Assembly (NCBI GenBank): GCA_922989275.2
Contig: OV277857.1
Location: forward strand, 2,976,001-3,040,000
From: Gari tellinella
Lineage: Eukaryota > Mollusca > Bivalvia > Cardiida > Psammobiidae
Direction of reading: 5' to 3'
Length of the DNA stretch: 64,000 nt
Shown: positions 42,534 to 52,941 of the stretch, in pieces
Layout of the letters: each line of letters opens with the position of its first letter
Numbering within the stretch: the first letter of the stretch is position 1
The notes under the pieces: model-generated
What the model saw: the letters and a program-made list of their open reading frames with translations, nothing else
Database searches by the model: none
What the model was told of the DNA's origin: nothing
Made by a program: the position numbers and the translations under genes

Positions 42534-42653
42534 TCTGCAATTTTATGTTATGTTTTTTGCAAATCATCTATGTGCACTCTTTTGTTTTACAGTAAACATG
42601 TGATAATTATGTGACTATTAAAAGAAAAAGAATGGAAAAGATAAGTTGCTGTT

Positions 42654-43156
42654 TGACCCTTTACACCATAGATACACACACTTTTATGCATTTAATTTAT
42701 TTCTCCTTTGAAGAAAATAGTTCAACCTGATAAAGCCATAATTTGCACTAAGAAACATTTTCTATATCCTATTAGATGGTAGTTAAGTTTAAATCAGGCT
42801 GAAAGTGAGACAGAATGCACCTTAACTCTTTCCTCCCTGAAACCTCAAATGGACAATTCCAGTTTCCATTTTAGTCTAGTCTATTTCTGGCTTTAAGGGT
42901 TGTTTTGTCCTTTTTTGGCATAATAACAAACAGTGAAGACCCTGATCAGAGGGCTCCTTTCGGAGCCCTCTGATCTGGGTCTTCACTGTTTGCATAGGAC
43001 AAGTGAACTATTCACAAGTACACTGTATGAAAAGGACGCCTATATGCAGGACGGACTAGGGTTCAAAGGGTTAAGGCGCATTCTGCTTTACTTTCAACCT
43101 GCTTTAAGTGGCTACCTGTCTTCAAAACCAGAAACTGGTTATGGGGTAATGGGTTA
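42654..43156 (-). mobile_element. A-family MITE split at its palindrome centre by B
   Basis: gaccctttacaccatagat; the left arm ends gaatgcacc at TTAA (42822); resumes ggcgcattctgctttac after B; ends TATGGGGTAATGGGTTAA. Confidence 0.88.
42822..43074. mobile_element. B-family MITE inside an A palindrome
   Basis: TTAACTCTTTCCTCCCTGAA to GGTTCAAAGGGTTAA. Palindrome GACCCTGATCAGAGGGCTCC, centre TTTCGGAG. Confidence 0.9.
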
Positions 43157-43417
43157 ACCAAGGCTTGTTTCATATATCAGAGGAAATGAAGACACTGTGA
43201 AAACAAGTGTGTGTTTGAGGTTATGCTATTTGGGGGTTATACTGTATTTTGATCATTTCTTGTTGCATATTGATCTTTCTCATACTGAGCTCTCTCTATG
43301 ACACAATGATCTTCAGTTCATTGCGCTAAATGCCATTGAACCAACCTACATCAAACTCCTGTGTACAATGACCCTCTCTGTATAGAAACTTTGTGACGTC
43401 TAAACACAGATTATTAC

Positions 43418-43525
43418 TAAACCCAATACCCTATTAATAGGCATTTGATTTCTTTCTAAACTGAAGAAAATAGTTCCACTTTATACTGTCATGAGTAAAA
43501 CACTATAATAGGAAATAGTTTATAC
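43418..43525 (-). mobile_element. A right-arm fragment
   Basis: cccaataccctattaatagg ... ctgaagaaaatagttccac. Confidence 0.5.
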
Positions 43526-43526
43526 A

Positions 43527-43880
43527 ATGTACCCTCTCTACAACGACACCCAACAGGAGACACAGATTGTGTGCGTTGTTTGGAGGGCGTTGTTATAGAG
43601 AGGGAAAAATAAGATTTAGGAAATTGACGTACATGCTGCGGCTGATTTGGATTCAAGCTGTTTATCACTTGTCATTATATTTATTCTACCAAAATGTCCA
43701 CTTAAATCAGTTAAATGTGATTTTGAGAAAAACAGCAGACGGCAATTTTAAGCAGACAACATTGTAGCAGTAAAAGCGTAAGACATAATGGTTATGTTTA
43801 GGGAACTGCTGCAAGGGCCGTTGAAAGGAGGGAGTCATTGCTGGGAGGGCCATTGTAGAGAGGGAACGTACACTGTATAT
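43527..43880. mobile_element. U element with nested K-like remnant
   Basis: tgtaccctctctacaacgac at the left and ccattgtagagagggaacgt at the right form inverted ends; K-type debris (ggcaattttaagcagacaac) lies at 43640-43780. Confidence 0.55.
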
Positions 43881-43944
43881 CTTTTCAGATTGTAGTTTAT
43901 CGTTTTAGGAGTGGCCGGTGTACACAGGATTTACTGTGTGTCTG

Positions 43945-44201
43945 TTATCCCATTACCCCATAGCCTGTTTCTTGTTTTAAATATATGTGGCCACTTAAAT
44001 TAAAGCAGGTTGAAAGTAAAGCAGAATGCGCCTTAAGGCGCATTCTGCTTTACTTTCAGCCTGCTTTAAGCTATTATCTGCTAGAATATAGCAAATATTT
44101 CTTATGAATCTTATTTGTAACAGTATAGATTGGAACTATTTTCTTCAGTAGAGGAAGAAAATAAAGGTGTAAAAAGGCGTATTTATGGGGTAATGGGTTA
44201 T
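43945..44201 (+). mobile_element. A-family MITE flanked by TTAT
   Basis: CCCATTACCCCATAGCC to TATGGGGTAATGGG, with TTAT rather than TTAA on both sides. Perfect central palindrome with GCGCCTTAAGGCGC. Confidence 0.85.
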
Positions 44202-44419
44202 GCTATTTTTGTTGGTTTCTATTTTGTCTCACCGGATAGGCACCATGTCTGATCTCAAAGTGTTTTGGTGTCTCTCTTGTCTTTGTTTCTGTTTTATCAT
44301 CTATCCATCTTTGTAAGTTTGTCTTTGATTACTTTTACTTGTAAAAATTGTTACTTACTAATTGGTCTAGCTACATCCCTGACTCTGACAAAGTTTTGAC
44401 AAGAAATTTGAAAAATTAG

Positions 44420-44838
44420 TTTTTTAGCTCGCCTGTACGAAGTACATGACGAGCTATTGCAATACCCCCGGTGTAGTCGTCGTCGTCGTGAACGGCGTAA
44501 ACAATTTTAAGAAAATGTCTATAACTTCTATGTCCCTTGAGGTATTGCTTTCATAGTTGGTATGTGTGTGTATATGGACAAGACCTTTCCATGCACAGAA
44601 AAATTTGGTGACCTTGACCTTAGATCCAGAGTTTAAGGATTAGAAATTTGTGTTTAGGTTTCGAAAAACGCTTATATTTCCTATGTCCCTTAAGGTGTAA
44701 CTTCATATTTAATTTTCATGTGTATATTGACAAGACCTTTCTATGCAGGCAAAAAGCTTGACCTCGGTGACCTTGAGTGTGCTTTTAAGTTTCTAAATGT
44801 GCCAATGGCGAGCTTTGTTGTCTGACAACTCTTGTTAA
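44420..44838 (+). mobile_element. L4: short Helitron-like element
   Basis: ttttttagctcgcctgtacg with hairpin gtacgaagtacatg, a (gtc)n stretch near 44478, two to three units with ttcctatgtcccttaaggtg, end ggcgagctttgttgtctgac then aactcttgtt. Confidence 0.6.
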
Positions 44839-44904
44839 AACAGTAGTAGACGGGAAAAAAAACATACAGCATGCAGAGTTAAAACTGTTATCACAAGGGG
44901 CTAC

Positions 44905-45080
44905 GTATAATCATCAAACTGTATTGCTACGACAACCTATATGGGTTTTATAAGAGATTTGTATTGCTACGAAGTCGTTGTATACAGTGAGAAATGTTTG
45001 TCTACAAAAACAAAGTTGCCTTCATAGCAATACAAATCTATTATAATACCCATATAAGTTGTCGTAGCAAAATATTTCAT
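44905..45080. repeat. V fold-back element
   Basis: tattgctacgacaacctata ... agatttgtattgctacga against catagcaatacaaatct ... tataagttgtcgtagcaa. Confidence 0.8.
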
Positions 45081-45231
45081 CGTATTGTCGATGATTTTTG
45101 AACTGGCACTCATCACTTTCCGTCAACTTTCGTCGATAAAGTCGGGATTTTCCGTTGAATGTTTTGATAAAAATCAATAAATTCTTAGCAACATATTCTA
45201 ACTATACACTCAGTTGAATAGTAATACGGTC

Positions 45232-45295
45232 ACAATAGCTCAGTGGCATGTGTCGCCGACTCGAAGTACAGAGGTCGTGGGTTCGAATCTAGGTA
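45232..45295 (+). other. tRNA-like Pol III promoter remnant
   Basis: A-box-like TAGCTCAGTGGCA and B-box-like GGGTTCGAATCTA at tRNA spacing. The acceptor and T stems do not pair well, so it is read as tRNA-derived, not a working tRNA. Confidence 0.5.
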
Positions 45296-45597
45296 AAATC
45301 TAATTTAAATTCGGCATTCAGTTGTTTTGGTTTATTTTCTAAAACTATATTTTTCATTGTGAAATTATTCTTTCTTTATATCAGAACCTACGTAAAATCT
45401 ACTTTTTAGCGAAATTAAACAGTAGCACAGTGTGCTTCTAAAGAGCGTTTGGTTAACGCGTACAGTAGAGTGCTTTCAGCAGAAATGTTGGATTTTATTA
45501 CTTGTATGTCTTTGTTGTGTAAGACAAGTCTCACTGTATAATTAAATAATTAAAAGAAAATATATATCGAAAAAGTCTAAATGTATGTAAAACTACC

Positions 45598-45668
45598 ATG
45601 ACGGGGTTCGAACTGACGACCCTGATATTGGTAGTACAGTGAGTAAACCACTGAGCTACTATCGACTG
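45598..45668 (-). other. tRNA-like Pol III promoter remnant (reverse)
   Basis: On the minus strand TAGCTCAGTGGTT and AGTTCGAACCCCG match A and B boxes; the cloverleaf is poor. Confidence 0.5.
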
Positions 45669-45799
45669 TGTAATAGATTGTGATGTGCAGTCATTATTCA
45701 GTGACTAAATCTCCAATTGTTTTCCGGAAGATAAAAATAGCTTACGGAAAAAGGCGGAATATGCATTGAGTGCCAGTTCAAACATCATCGACAATAATA

Positions 45800-46169
45800 C
45801 CTAATTGGCCCCCAGTGGTTATATCAACACGACATGTCACATGAAGTGTTCAATGTTGTATAGATAGATAAATTTATATCCTCTATACACATCCCTCGGC
45901 CAAACACACTCGCCTTTACCCTTAGTCTTTACATTTCTTATTTGGAGTCACATTGCAAGGTCTAAACCAGTAGGAGAGGACTCACATAGGCTTTGCCTGT
46001 TGTCCAATCCTTTTCTTTCAATAAAAGATTGTTTAAACTAGGAGGTCTAAACCATTCTTTTGGTGGCAACTGCCAAATATAATATGTATAAACATTTGTT
46101 GAACATATGGTAAAACCCTCTAATACCACCCCTGGATAATGTTAACTGTTGGTTTTAAGGCTGGTGGCT
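45800..46169. other. intergenic, no feature recognised
   Basis: No repeat ends or coding frame noticed apart from a D-like end near 46110 (ggtaaaaccctctaatacca). Confidence 0.4.
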
Positions 46170-46415
46170 GCCCTATTACCCCATAAATACACCTTTTTAG
46201 GCCTATAATTTACGTCTCCACTGAAGAAAATAGTTCAAATTTATACAGCCATGAATATATATCACAAAAAATATTTTCTACATTCTAGCAGATGATAGCT
46301 TAAAGCAGGCTGAAAGTAAAGCAGAATGTGCCTTTAGGCACATTCTGCTTTACTTTCAACCTGTTTTAAGTGGTCACCTATCTTTAATACTAGAAACAGG
46401 CTATGTGGGAACAGG
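46170..46415 (-). mobile_element. A-family MITE
   Basis: cctattaccccataaataca to aacaggctatgtggg. Palindrome 46299-46369. Confidence 0.75.
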
Positions 46416-46657
46416 CCATGTGGCAGATTAACTGCAACCTTTCTTAAACATTATCATTTAGCCTTGTTGTTAGCGGTCGTAATAGAGAGGATTTACTGCA
46501 CACTTGTTTTGTTTTACATTTTGCAAACAGATTTGTTGAGTGGAGAGATTGTTGACATTTGATTACAGTGAATGGTGCATTTGTTATGTTTCAATTTTGT
46601 TAAATCTAATCTTTATCTTTCTTCAAAATTTACCATTGACAATAAATTTTTACATCA

Positions 46658-46931
46658 TACAGTAGAAACTGGATACTTCGAACTTGCTTAAATCCACCTT
46701 ACCGTTTACCAATATCTTTTAAGTTAAAGTTGGATAACTCCATCTCGCTTAAGTGGAATATACCCCTATTTAAAGTTAAAACATAGTTAAGCCACGTTTT
46801 AACTTTGAAATATTGGTATGTTTGTAATTTTGCAAGTAATTACAACAAACAACCCTAATAGTCTTAAATGGACCAGCCTTTATTGTAAACTGGAATTTTC
46901 CATTGGAAGTTTCAGGGGATAATGAGTTAAA
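46658..46931. mobile_element. G element followed by B fragment
   Basis: acagtagaaactggatactt and palindrome tttaaagttaaaacatagtt to 46820, then a B right part (aacaaccctaatagtc...gtttcaggggataatgagTTAA). Confidence 0.6.
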
Positions 46932-47119
46932 CAAGCACAGCAAAGGCTCGATTTTCACTTGATAGGTAGCGTAAACTCTTGAACAGGAGGCCAGTATTTT
47001 ATGAAATCAATAAGCCCTGTTTAGTGGTTGGAATAGTTTTAATAGGAGAGATGTCACTGTACATGTACAACAATACCTAAGGTTGAATTTGGATCAAAAC
47101 CGAATGAAAAACTCAAACT

Positions 47120-47272
47120 GGGTCCGAGGTTATGAAGCTTTTTAGTTGAGTTTGAGTCTGTTCCCAAGCATTTGATTGGTCAGAGGAGCCTAGGCTCAAA
47201 TCTGACCAATCAAATGCTTGGGAAAGAGTTTAGACTCAAGTCAAAAGCTTTATAACCTCGGAGCCAGATTTG
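47120..47272. repeat. H fold-back element
   Basis: ggtccgaggttatgaagctt to aaagctttataacctcggag. Palindrome with GCCTAGGC centre, left arm shortened. Confidence 0.75.
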
Positions 47273-47279
47273 CAAGTTG

Positions 47280-47964
47280 CATACTAAAGATGAGACCCAA
47301 TATGTCACTGTTCATGATTTTATCTTTGTTTATAATGTTTTCGCTTTTTTTTTTTCCTTTTTTGACTTTGTTCAAATTAAATACCCTAATGTGATACTTA
47401 TACATATAAAGTTTTCTTTTTAAGAGATGATATATTTGTAAATACATTACTATTTGTAAAGTAGGTGTGAGTTACACAGACTGTTTATGCATTGTTCATA
47501 GAATAAGAAAATTCAATGTTTATTGTAAAATTCAGATGAATAAACACACTGTACTCCAGAAGGTCTTAACTTGTGATTTTATATTCCAGATATTAGAGTT
47601 CTCGTCCTTGTAGAAGTGAGAGAAAAAAAAAACGTAAAATTTAGGTCCAAGGTCAAGGTTAATTTGTAAAATATCTTGTATGTCTGAATTGTGCTTGTCA
47701 AGATAGACATGCATACCAAAACTGTTGGTTGTAGAGGTAAAATTGAAGAAGTTATGGCCAATGTTGAGATTTAGGAAGACAGCAATGACGACAACTATAT
47801 GCAGCTGACAACTCAGATGCCAGAATAACAACAATAGCTCATTTTGGTTCTTTGAAACAGACAAGCTGAGAATGGACTAAACTGAATTAGAAACTGAAAT
47901 TTGTCCATCTGAAGTTTTAGGGAGGAACATCAAGAAATTTGGGGTGACTTGTGTGCTCTATGGA
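47280..47964. other. intergenic, no feature recognised
   Basis: AT-rich sequence with a poly-T tract at 47345-47362; a short B right-part fragment (gaaatttgtccatctgaagt) near 47895. Confidence 0.4.
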
Positions 47965-48440
47965 ATAACCCATTACCCCATAAATATGCCTTTTACGCTT
48001 TTAATTTATTCCTCCTCCAAAGAAAATACTTCTACAGAAATTAATATATATATTAAGAAATAATTTCTATATCCTAGCAGATGATAGCTTACAGCAGGTT
48101 GAAAGTAAAGCAGAATGTGCCCCAAGGCTTACCTGCTTTAAGTGGTCAACTATATTCAATACTAGAAACAGGCTATGGGGTACAGTGGAGAATGTGTTAT
48201 TCTTTCCCAATAAACGCATTTACGCTTAAACTATTATTTGCAGTGCAAACAGTTTGGAGCCAGATCAGACGCCGGGTAACCCGGCGTCTGATCAGGCTCC
48301 AAACTGTTTGCCACCAAGATAAACATGAATTATCAGAATTGTCCAAAAGTTGTACTTTTCTACGTTTTAGTGTTTTGCGTTTGTGTACGTTTGCGTTTAA
48401 ACGGGAAAGAATAACAGATTCTCCACTGTAATGGGATAGG
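47965..48440 (-). mobile_element. A-family MITE with I inserted in its terminus
   Basis: aacccattaccccataaata; the palindrome is partly deleted; the terminus ctatgggg/TA is split by I and resumes atggga. Confidence 0.8.
48181..48430. mobile_element. I element nested in A
   Basis: TACAGTGGAGAATGTGTTAT with complement at the right. TA target within GGGGTAATGGG. Palindrome centre GCCGGGTAACCCGGC. Confidence 0.9.
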
Positions 48441-48524
48441 GAGATAAAGCAAGGTACAAAAACAACAGTACTAGGTAATGGTACAATCATTTTATTGAAA
48501 GACATCACTTATGGCACAATTAAC

Positions 48525-48717
48525 TTAACCCTGTGCCCCATAGATAATGTATGCGGTCATGAATTTGTATCATAAATACATGTATTTGCAAATATTTTAG
48601 CAGATTATAGCTTAAAGCAAAGTGAAAGTAAAGCAGAATGCCCCTGAAGGAGCATTCTGCTTTACTTTCAGCCTGCTTGAAGTGGTCTGACTGAGATATC
48701 GAAGTTTGGCTGTATTG
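48525..48717 (-). mobile_element. A-family copy joined to a G end
   Basis: ttaaccctgtgccccatag, palindrome GCAAAGTGAAAGTAAAGCAG with complement, then gatatcgaagtttggctgta, a G terminus. Confidence 0.6.
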
Positions 48718-48954
48718 GAAAATCTTGTGATAGCCTGTATAATATAAACAGGAATAAGTGAAATCTCGAGAGTTTTATCATGATCTAATCAGTTCAATAC
48801 TGATTATATTTCCAAACATCCAATCCCCTTTTAAAACTGTTAACTGTTTAAAGCTGAAAAAGTCTTTTTCGAATGAAACATGTCTGCTAATTGTGAAACA
48901 AAAACCATGGAACTGGTTTGATGCAAATTTATATTCCCTGTGAGAAAATGTTCC

Positions 48955-49309
48955 TATATTCAATCAGATTTGAGCTTAAAGCAAACTGAAAGTACAGCAA
49001 AATGCACCTTAAGGCACATTATATTTTACTTTCACCCTGCTTCAAATGGTAACCTGTCTTTCAAAACTAGAAACAGACTATGGGGAAATTGTAATCTGGT
49101 TTGATGCCAAATTATACATTGTATGCACTGTAAGAAAAAAATCCTATAGTCTACTACTATAACTCTAGCATATTTAGCTTAACGCATAAAGCATAATTAT
49201 TGAAAGTAAAGCAGAAAGTGCTGTAAGGCGTATTCTGCTTTACTTCCAACCTGCTCTGAGTGGTCACCTGCCTTCAAAACTAGAAACAGGCTATGGGGTA
49301 AAGGGTTAA
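48955..49309 (-). mobile_element. two partial A copies
   Basis: Palindrome plus left arm at 48970-49085 and again at 49185-49309, the latter ending GGGGTAAAGGGTTAA. Confidence 0.65.
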
Positions 49310-49359
49310 TGTCATAAACATCTATGTTATGAGTTGTCCTGGTCATTTATGAGTATAGA

Positions 49360-49848
49360 AAAACTTTATTCATTGATATGACACCATTATCCTATGCCAT
49401 GACATCATTTTTTATTGATATGACACCATTATCCAATGACATGACATCATTTTCCATTGATATGACACCATTATCAGGGCTGCCATAAGTTGCTCAGGAA
49501 AAATCCTAATATTTCCAATTTTTCTATTTTTCAAGCGCGATTACTTAAAGCAGGTTGAAAGTAAAGCAGAATGCGCCTTAAGGCGCATTCTGCTTTACTT
49601 TCAGCCTGCTTTAAGCTACCATCTGTTTGGATAAATAAACAAAGATTTCGGAAAAATCAGGAGAAATGGCAGCCCTGTATTATCCAATGATATGACATCA
49701 TTTTCCATTGATATGACACCATTATCCAATGATATGACATCATTTTCCATTTATATAACACCATTATCCAATGATATGACATCATTTTCCATTGATATGA
49801 CATCATTACCGGTTGCTATGAAATCATGATGACACTGTGGTCCAGGTT
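49360..49848 (-). other. probable DNAL1 3' UTR: 21-bp minisatellite split by C element
   Basis: This lies downstream of the DNAL1 stop on the minus strand. Two alternating variants of a roughly 21-bp unit (gatatgacaccattatccaat and a gacatcattttcc form) run from about 49375 to 49815, interrupted by a C-family element. Minus-strand AATAAA signals are at 49411-49416 and 49365-49370. Confidence 0.55.
49475..49677. mobile_element. C element in DNAL1 3' UTR minisatellite
   Basis: CAGGGCTGCCATAAG to GAGAAATGGCAGCCCTG; perfect A-type palindrome at 49546-49614. Confidence 0.85.
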
Positions 49849-49913
49849 TTAAGCCTGTTGCTGCTGCTGCTCCTCCTCATCATCATCCTCAGTACCACGG
49901 ATCACTGTATTGC
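49849..49913 (-). CDS. DNAL1: DNAL1 terminal exon with acidic/polyQ tail
   Basis: On the minus strand the acceptor is cttctag/GC; two bases complete Gly, then NTVIRGTEDDDEEEQQQQQA and TAA (49849-49851). Vertebrate DNAL1 also ends with a GTPVIKE-type segment and an acidic tail. Here the acidic run is followed by five glutamines encoded by CAG/CAA, an extension not expected from the vertebrate protein. Confidence 0.92.
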
Positions 49914-50113
49914 CTAGAAGACATAAAGGATAATCAATATCTTTGGATTGGTATGAAAAAAATATCATGAGAATTGGTTGTTATCTGGTTAAAAAACGAG
50001 TCTATCATGACAGAAAGTCTTTGTATCTATTCTCTAGCATCTATGTATTACATAAAAGGCTCAAAACAGTAAATATTTCTTGACAAAAAACTGTTCTGAG
50101 GCCTCAGGACGAG

Positions 50114-50744
50114 TTTTTTATGCCCCCGGCATCTGAAGATGCGGAGGCATATAGTAATCGTCCTGTCCGTCCTTCCGTAACAGGTTAAGTAGATTTTACC
50201 GTTTCGTCTAGCATCAACACCCCTTACTCAAATGCTTGGATACTTATACAGTTGTTGCCTTGGACCATTCCCTATCCACCAATATCACCCACCCTTGATT
50301 TTGACCTTGACCGTGACCTGATTTGGACTTAGAATATTTTGAATGGGCTATTTCTTGGTTAACTAGATTTTACCGTTTCGTCTAGCATCAACACCCCTTA
50401 TTCCAATGCTTGGATACTTATACAGTTGTTGCCTTGGACCATTCCCTGTCCACCAATATCACCCAACCTTGATTTTGACCATGACCTTGACCTAATTTGG
50501 ACTTAGAATATTTTGAATAGGCTATTTCTTCGTTAACTAGATTTTACCGTTTCGTCTAGCGTCAACACTACTTATTACAATGCTTCAATACTGATACAGT
50601 TATTTCTGTGGACCACTACCAAATGACCCATATTACCCAAGCTCAGTTTGACCTTGACCTAATTTGGACTTAGAAAATATTCAGAATATATTGTCAAGGA
50701 TGCTACCGGGGGCATAAGCGTTTATTGAACGCACAGTCTTGATT
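50114..50744 (+). mobile_element. Q element (TGCCCCCGGCATC) with tandem core
   Basis: tttatgcccccggcatctga with hairpin gcatctgaagatgc, then cgtcctgtccgtccttccg; three units of about 180 bp with ttaccgtttcgtctagcat; end gctaccgggggcataagcgt and gcacagtctt. Same layout as the L elements. Confidence 0.65.
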
Positions 50745-51039
50745 TAACCAGATAACAACCCTTTCAAGTGATCTATTCAAAGGAATTGATTATTCTATTT
50801 ATCAAATATATTTTAATGACAATACAGAAAAAAACACACACAAAATTACTTATTTACATGCGACGTCACAAAAATTATTATGACATGACGTCACAAAAAG
50901 TGATATCATCATTAGAGATGATATCAACTGTGACGATATCAAATTTATCAAACTGAGAAATCTCTATAAATCAATGATAGGTATATAATAAAAGATAATT
51001 AATCTCTTTCCTTGGCCCATGTAAGCAACCACACCTACT

Positions 51040-51186
51040 TTACAAACCCATTACTCCATATATATGCCCTTTTATGCATTTATTTAATTCCTCAACAGAA
51101 AAATAGCACCATTTCACACATTTGGTGCTGAAATGAGTGAGAAACTGTTGGATTTATTCAGTTTATTCCCTCTTATCTGGAGCCCA
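51040..51186. mobile_element. A and E fragments
   Basis: A right-arm piece (aacccattactccatatata) followed by the right end of E (ggtgctgaaatgagtgag to ctcttatctggagccc). Confidence 0.6.
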
Positions 51187-51550
51187 GTTAACCCATTACC
51201 AGGACTCCAGATAAGAGGGAGTTAACTGAACAAATCCAACATTTTTTCACTCGTTTTAGCACCAAATCCTATGGTGTCACTTACTCATTAGAATCGTCTC
51301 GAAGAGACGATTCTAATGAGTAGTGACACCATAGGGTTTAATGTAGAAATAAAGATTTTAATTTTTGAAGTACCCCCCTTATCTGGAGCCCTGCATTACC
51401 CCATAAATATGCCTTTTTATCCCTTTTATTTATTCCTCCAGTGAAAGAAATAGTTCCACTTGATACAGTAATGAATATGAACTATAAGACCTATTTTGTA
51501 TATCCTAGCCAATGGTAGCTTAAAGCAGGCAGAAAGTAAAGCATGTGTTC
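51187..51550 (-). mobile_element. A-family MITE with nested E
   Basis: The A terminus TTAACCCATTAC is split by E and resumes CATTACCCCATAAATATGCC, continuing to a truncated palindrome (gcaggcagaaagtaaagc). Confidence 0.8.
51200..51393. mobile_element. E element, TSD CATTAC
   Basis: CAGGACTCCAGATAAGAGGG to CTTATCTGGAGCCCTG. CATTAC at 51194-51199 and 51394-51399 is an exact 6-bp duplication of the A terminus. Confidence 0.92.
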
Positions 51551-51737
51551 ATAAGCAACAAGTTCACGGATGCACAACGCACATCTATACAGAACACAGC
51601 ATTTTCAAAAAGCTCACCGAGCACTACGCTCAGGTCAGATAAAAAGGAAGATTGAATAATAGATCACAATCATTAACCAACCATTTTAGAGTGATCAATC
51701 ATTATTTTGCCATCAATTCCAATCACTAATTCTTACC

Positions 51738-51910
51738 CAGGGCTCCAGATTAGAGAATTCGTCAAAAACTTTAATCTTTATTCCTTGCATAAGACCCTAT
51801 GGTGACACTACTCATTAGAATCATCTCGAAGAGACGATTCTAATGAGTAGTAACACCATAGGATTTAGTGCTGGATTTTTCCCAGTTTACTTCCTCTATC
51901 TGGAGCCCTG
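51738..51910. mobile_element. E element at a DNAL1 donor, TSD CTTACC
   Basis: CAGGGCTCCAGATTAGAG to ctatctggagccctg. CTTACC at 51732-51737 and 51911-51916 is the complement of the donor GGTAAG. Confidence 0.92.
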
Positions 51911-51915
51911 CTTAC

Positions 51916-52045
51916 CGTCTAAGCTCTTCAGGCCTGGCAACTTTCGAGCTATCGTGTCCGAGTAGTAATCCGATCCCTGATCATGCCATTGCTCTGCCAG
52001 GGGGTTCCCAACGAAGCCCAGTTCTTTTAAATTATGAAGTTCTAT
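51916..52045 (-). CDS. DNAL1: DNAL1 exon: FVGNPL and LRR cap
   Basis: On the minus strand the acceptor is atttgtag/ATA and the donor GACG/gtaag. It is 43 codons plus one base, reading IELHNLKELGFVGNPLAEQW, then a divergent linker (HDQGSDYYSD) and LPGLKSLDG. FVGNPL and the KLP-LK-LDG ending are DNAL1 hallmarks. A D-family MITE begins 8 nt upstream of the acceptor; an E-family MITE begins 5 nt into the following intron and has duplicated the donor. Confidence 0.95.
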
Positions 52046-52053
52046 CTACAAAT

Positions 52054-52232
52054 TACAGTAGAACCTTCCTATTACCACCACTATGTTGTGTAAAATATTA
52101 AATGTTTAGGTGACTGCTTAAAGCAATGTGAAAGTGAAACAGAAAGCTCCTACAGGAGCTCCTACAGCTGTCACCTGTCCTTTATACGAACAATTAGCTT
52201 TCTATTTAAAGGTCGTCATAGAGGGGTTCTAC
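52054..52232. mobile_element. D element 8 nt from a DNAL1 acceptor
   Basis: TACAGTAGAACCTTCCTATT to the gtcatagaggggttctact end. Palindrome partly deleted (gctcctacaggagctcctac). Confidence 0.8.
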
Positions 52233-52247
52233 TGAACATTGTTATGT

Positions 52248-52480
52248 GCTAATCCTTGACTCCATATATATTCATTTGTATGCATTTAATTTATTCCTAC
52301 ACTGAAGAAAATAATTCCAATTTATACAGAAATGATTGTGCATCATAAGAAATATTTCCTTTATCCTAGCAAATGGTAACTTAAAGCACTAAAAGCAGGC
52401 ATATTTTGCTTTACTTACAACCTGTTTTAAGTGGTCACCTATCTTTAATGCTAGAAACGGGCTATGGAGTAAAGGGTTAA
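52248..52480 (-). mobile_element. A-family MITE
   Basis: ctaatccttgactccatata to GGAGTAAAGGGTTAA; left palindrome arm mostly missing. Confidence 0.7.
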
Positions 52481-52531
52481 AGTAAATTTTATCAACCTCA
52501 TTATACACTAACAGGATAAAGAGATCTAATA

Positions 52532-52741
52532 CAGTTGAACTTCGATATCTCTAACTTGGTTATGTCGAACATACCTGTATTTCAAAGTTAAAACATGGCT
52601 TAGCCACGTTTTAACTTTGAAATACATGTATGGGTATGTTCGACTCAACTGAGCATGAAATAATGCAATTCATATAACAAACTATCGGATAGTCCGAGTT
52701 AAACGAGTTCGAGAAAATCGAGATATCCAAGTTTGACTATA
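52532..52741. mobile_element. G element
   Basis: acagttgaacttcgatatct to gatatccaagtttgactata; palindrome centre GGCTTAGCC. Confidence 0.8.
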
Positions 52742-52751
52742 TAGACAAGCT

Positions 52752-52838
52752 GATACCAATCCATTACCATATCGCCTGTTTCTAGTAATAAAGATAAGTG
52801 ACCACTTAAAGCAGATTGAAAGTAAAGCAGAATGTGCC
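52752..52838 (+). mobile_element. A left-arm fragment
   Basis: ccattaccatatcgcctgtt to aagcagaatgtgcct. Confidence 0.55.
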
Positions 52839-52941
52839 TCCATGGGCCTTTATTAAAAGAAACCATATTCAAATACAATTCAAATTTTTGCCACATGCAT
52901 TCAATGATAAAATCAAAGAGGATTTATGATATAAGAATAGA

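Larger units (their letters stand above)
45084..45795. mobile_element. W element: TIRs plus two opposed tRNA-like regions
   Basis: attgtcgatgatttttgaac then tggcactca (left) matches the inverse at 45766-45795. Inside are a plus-strand tRNA-like block (45232-45295) and a minus-strand one (45598-45668). Confidence 0.65.

Noticed and set aside
42167..42567. Overlapping ORFs of 116 and 128 aa on opposite strands
   Set aside because: They translate the I element in both directions; similar frames appear at 1342-1631 and 48081-48508 in the other I copies.
45232..45295. Functional tRNA gene
   Set aside because: A and B boxes are present but acceptor and T stems do not pair; treated as a tRNA-derived promoter.
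47532..47864. 110-aa minus-strand ORF
   Set aside because: Low-complexity F/S/T-rich translation of AT-rich DNA; no splice context or family resemblance.
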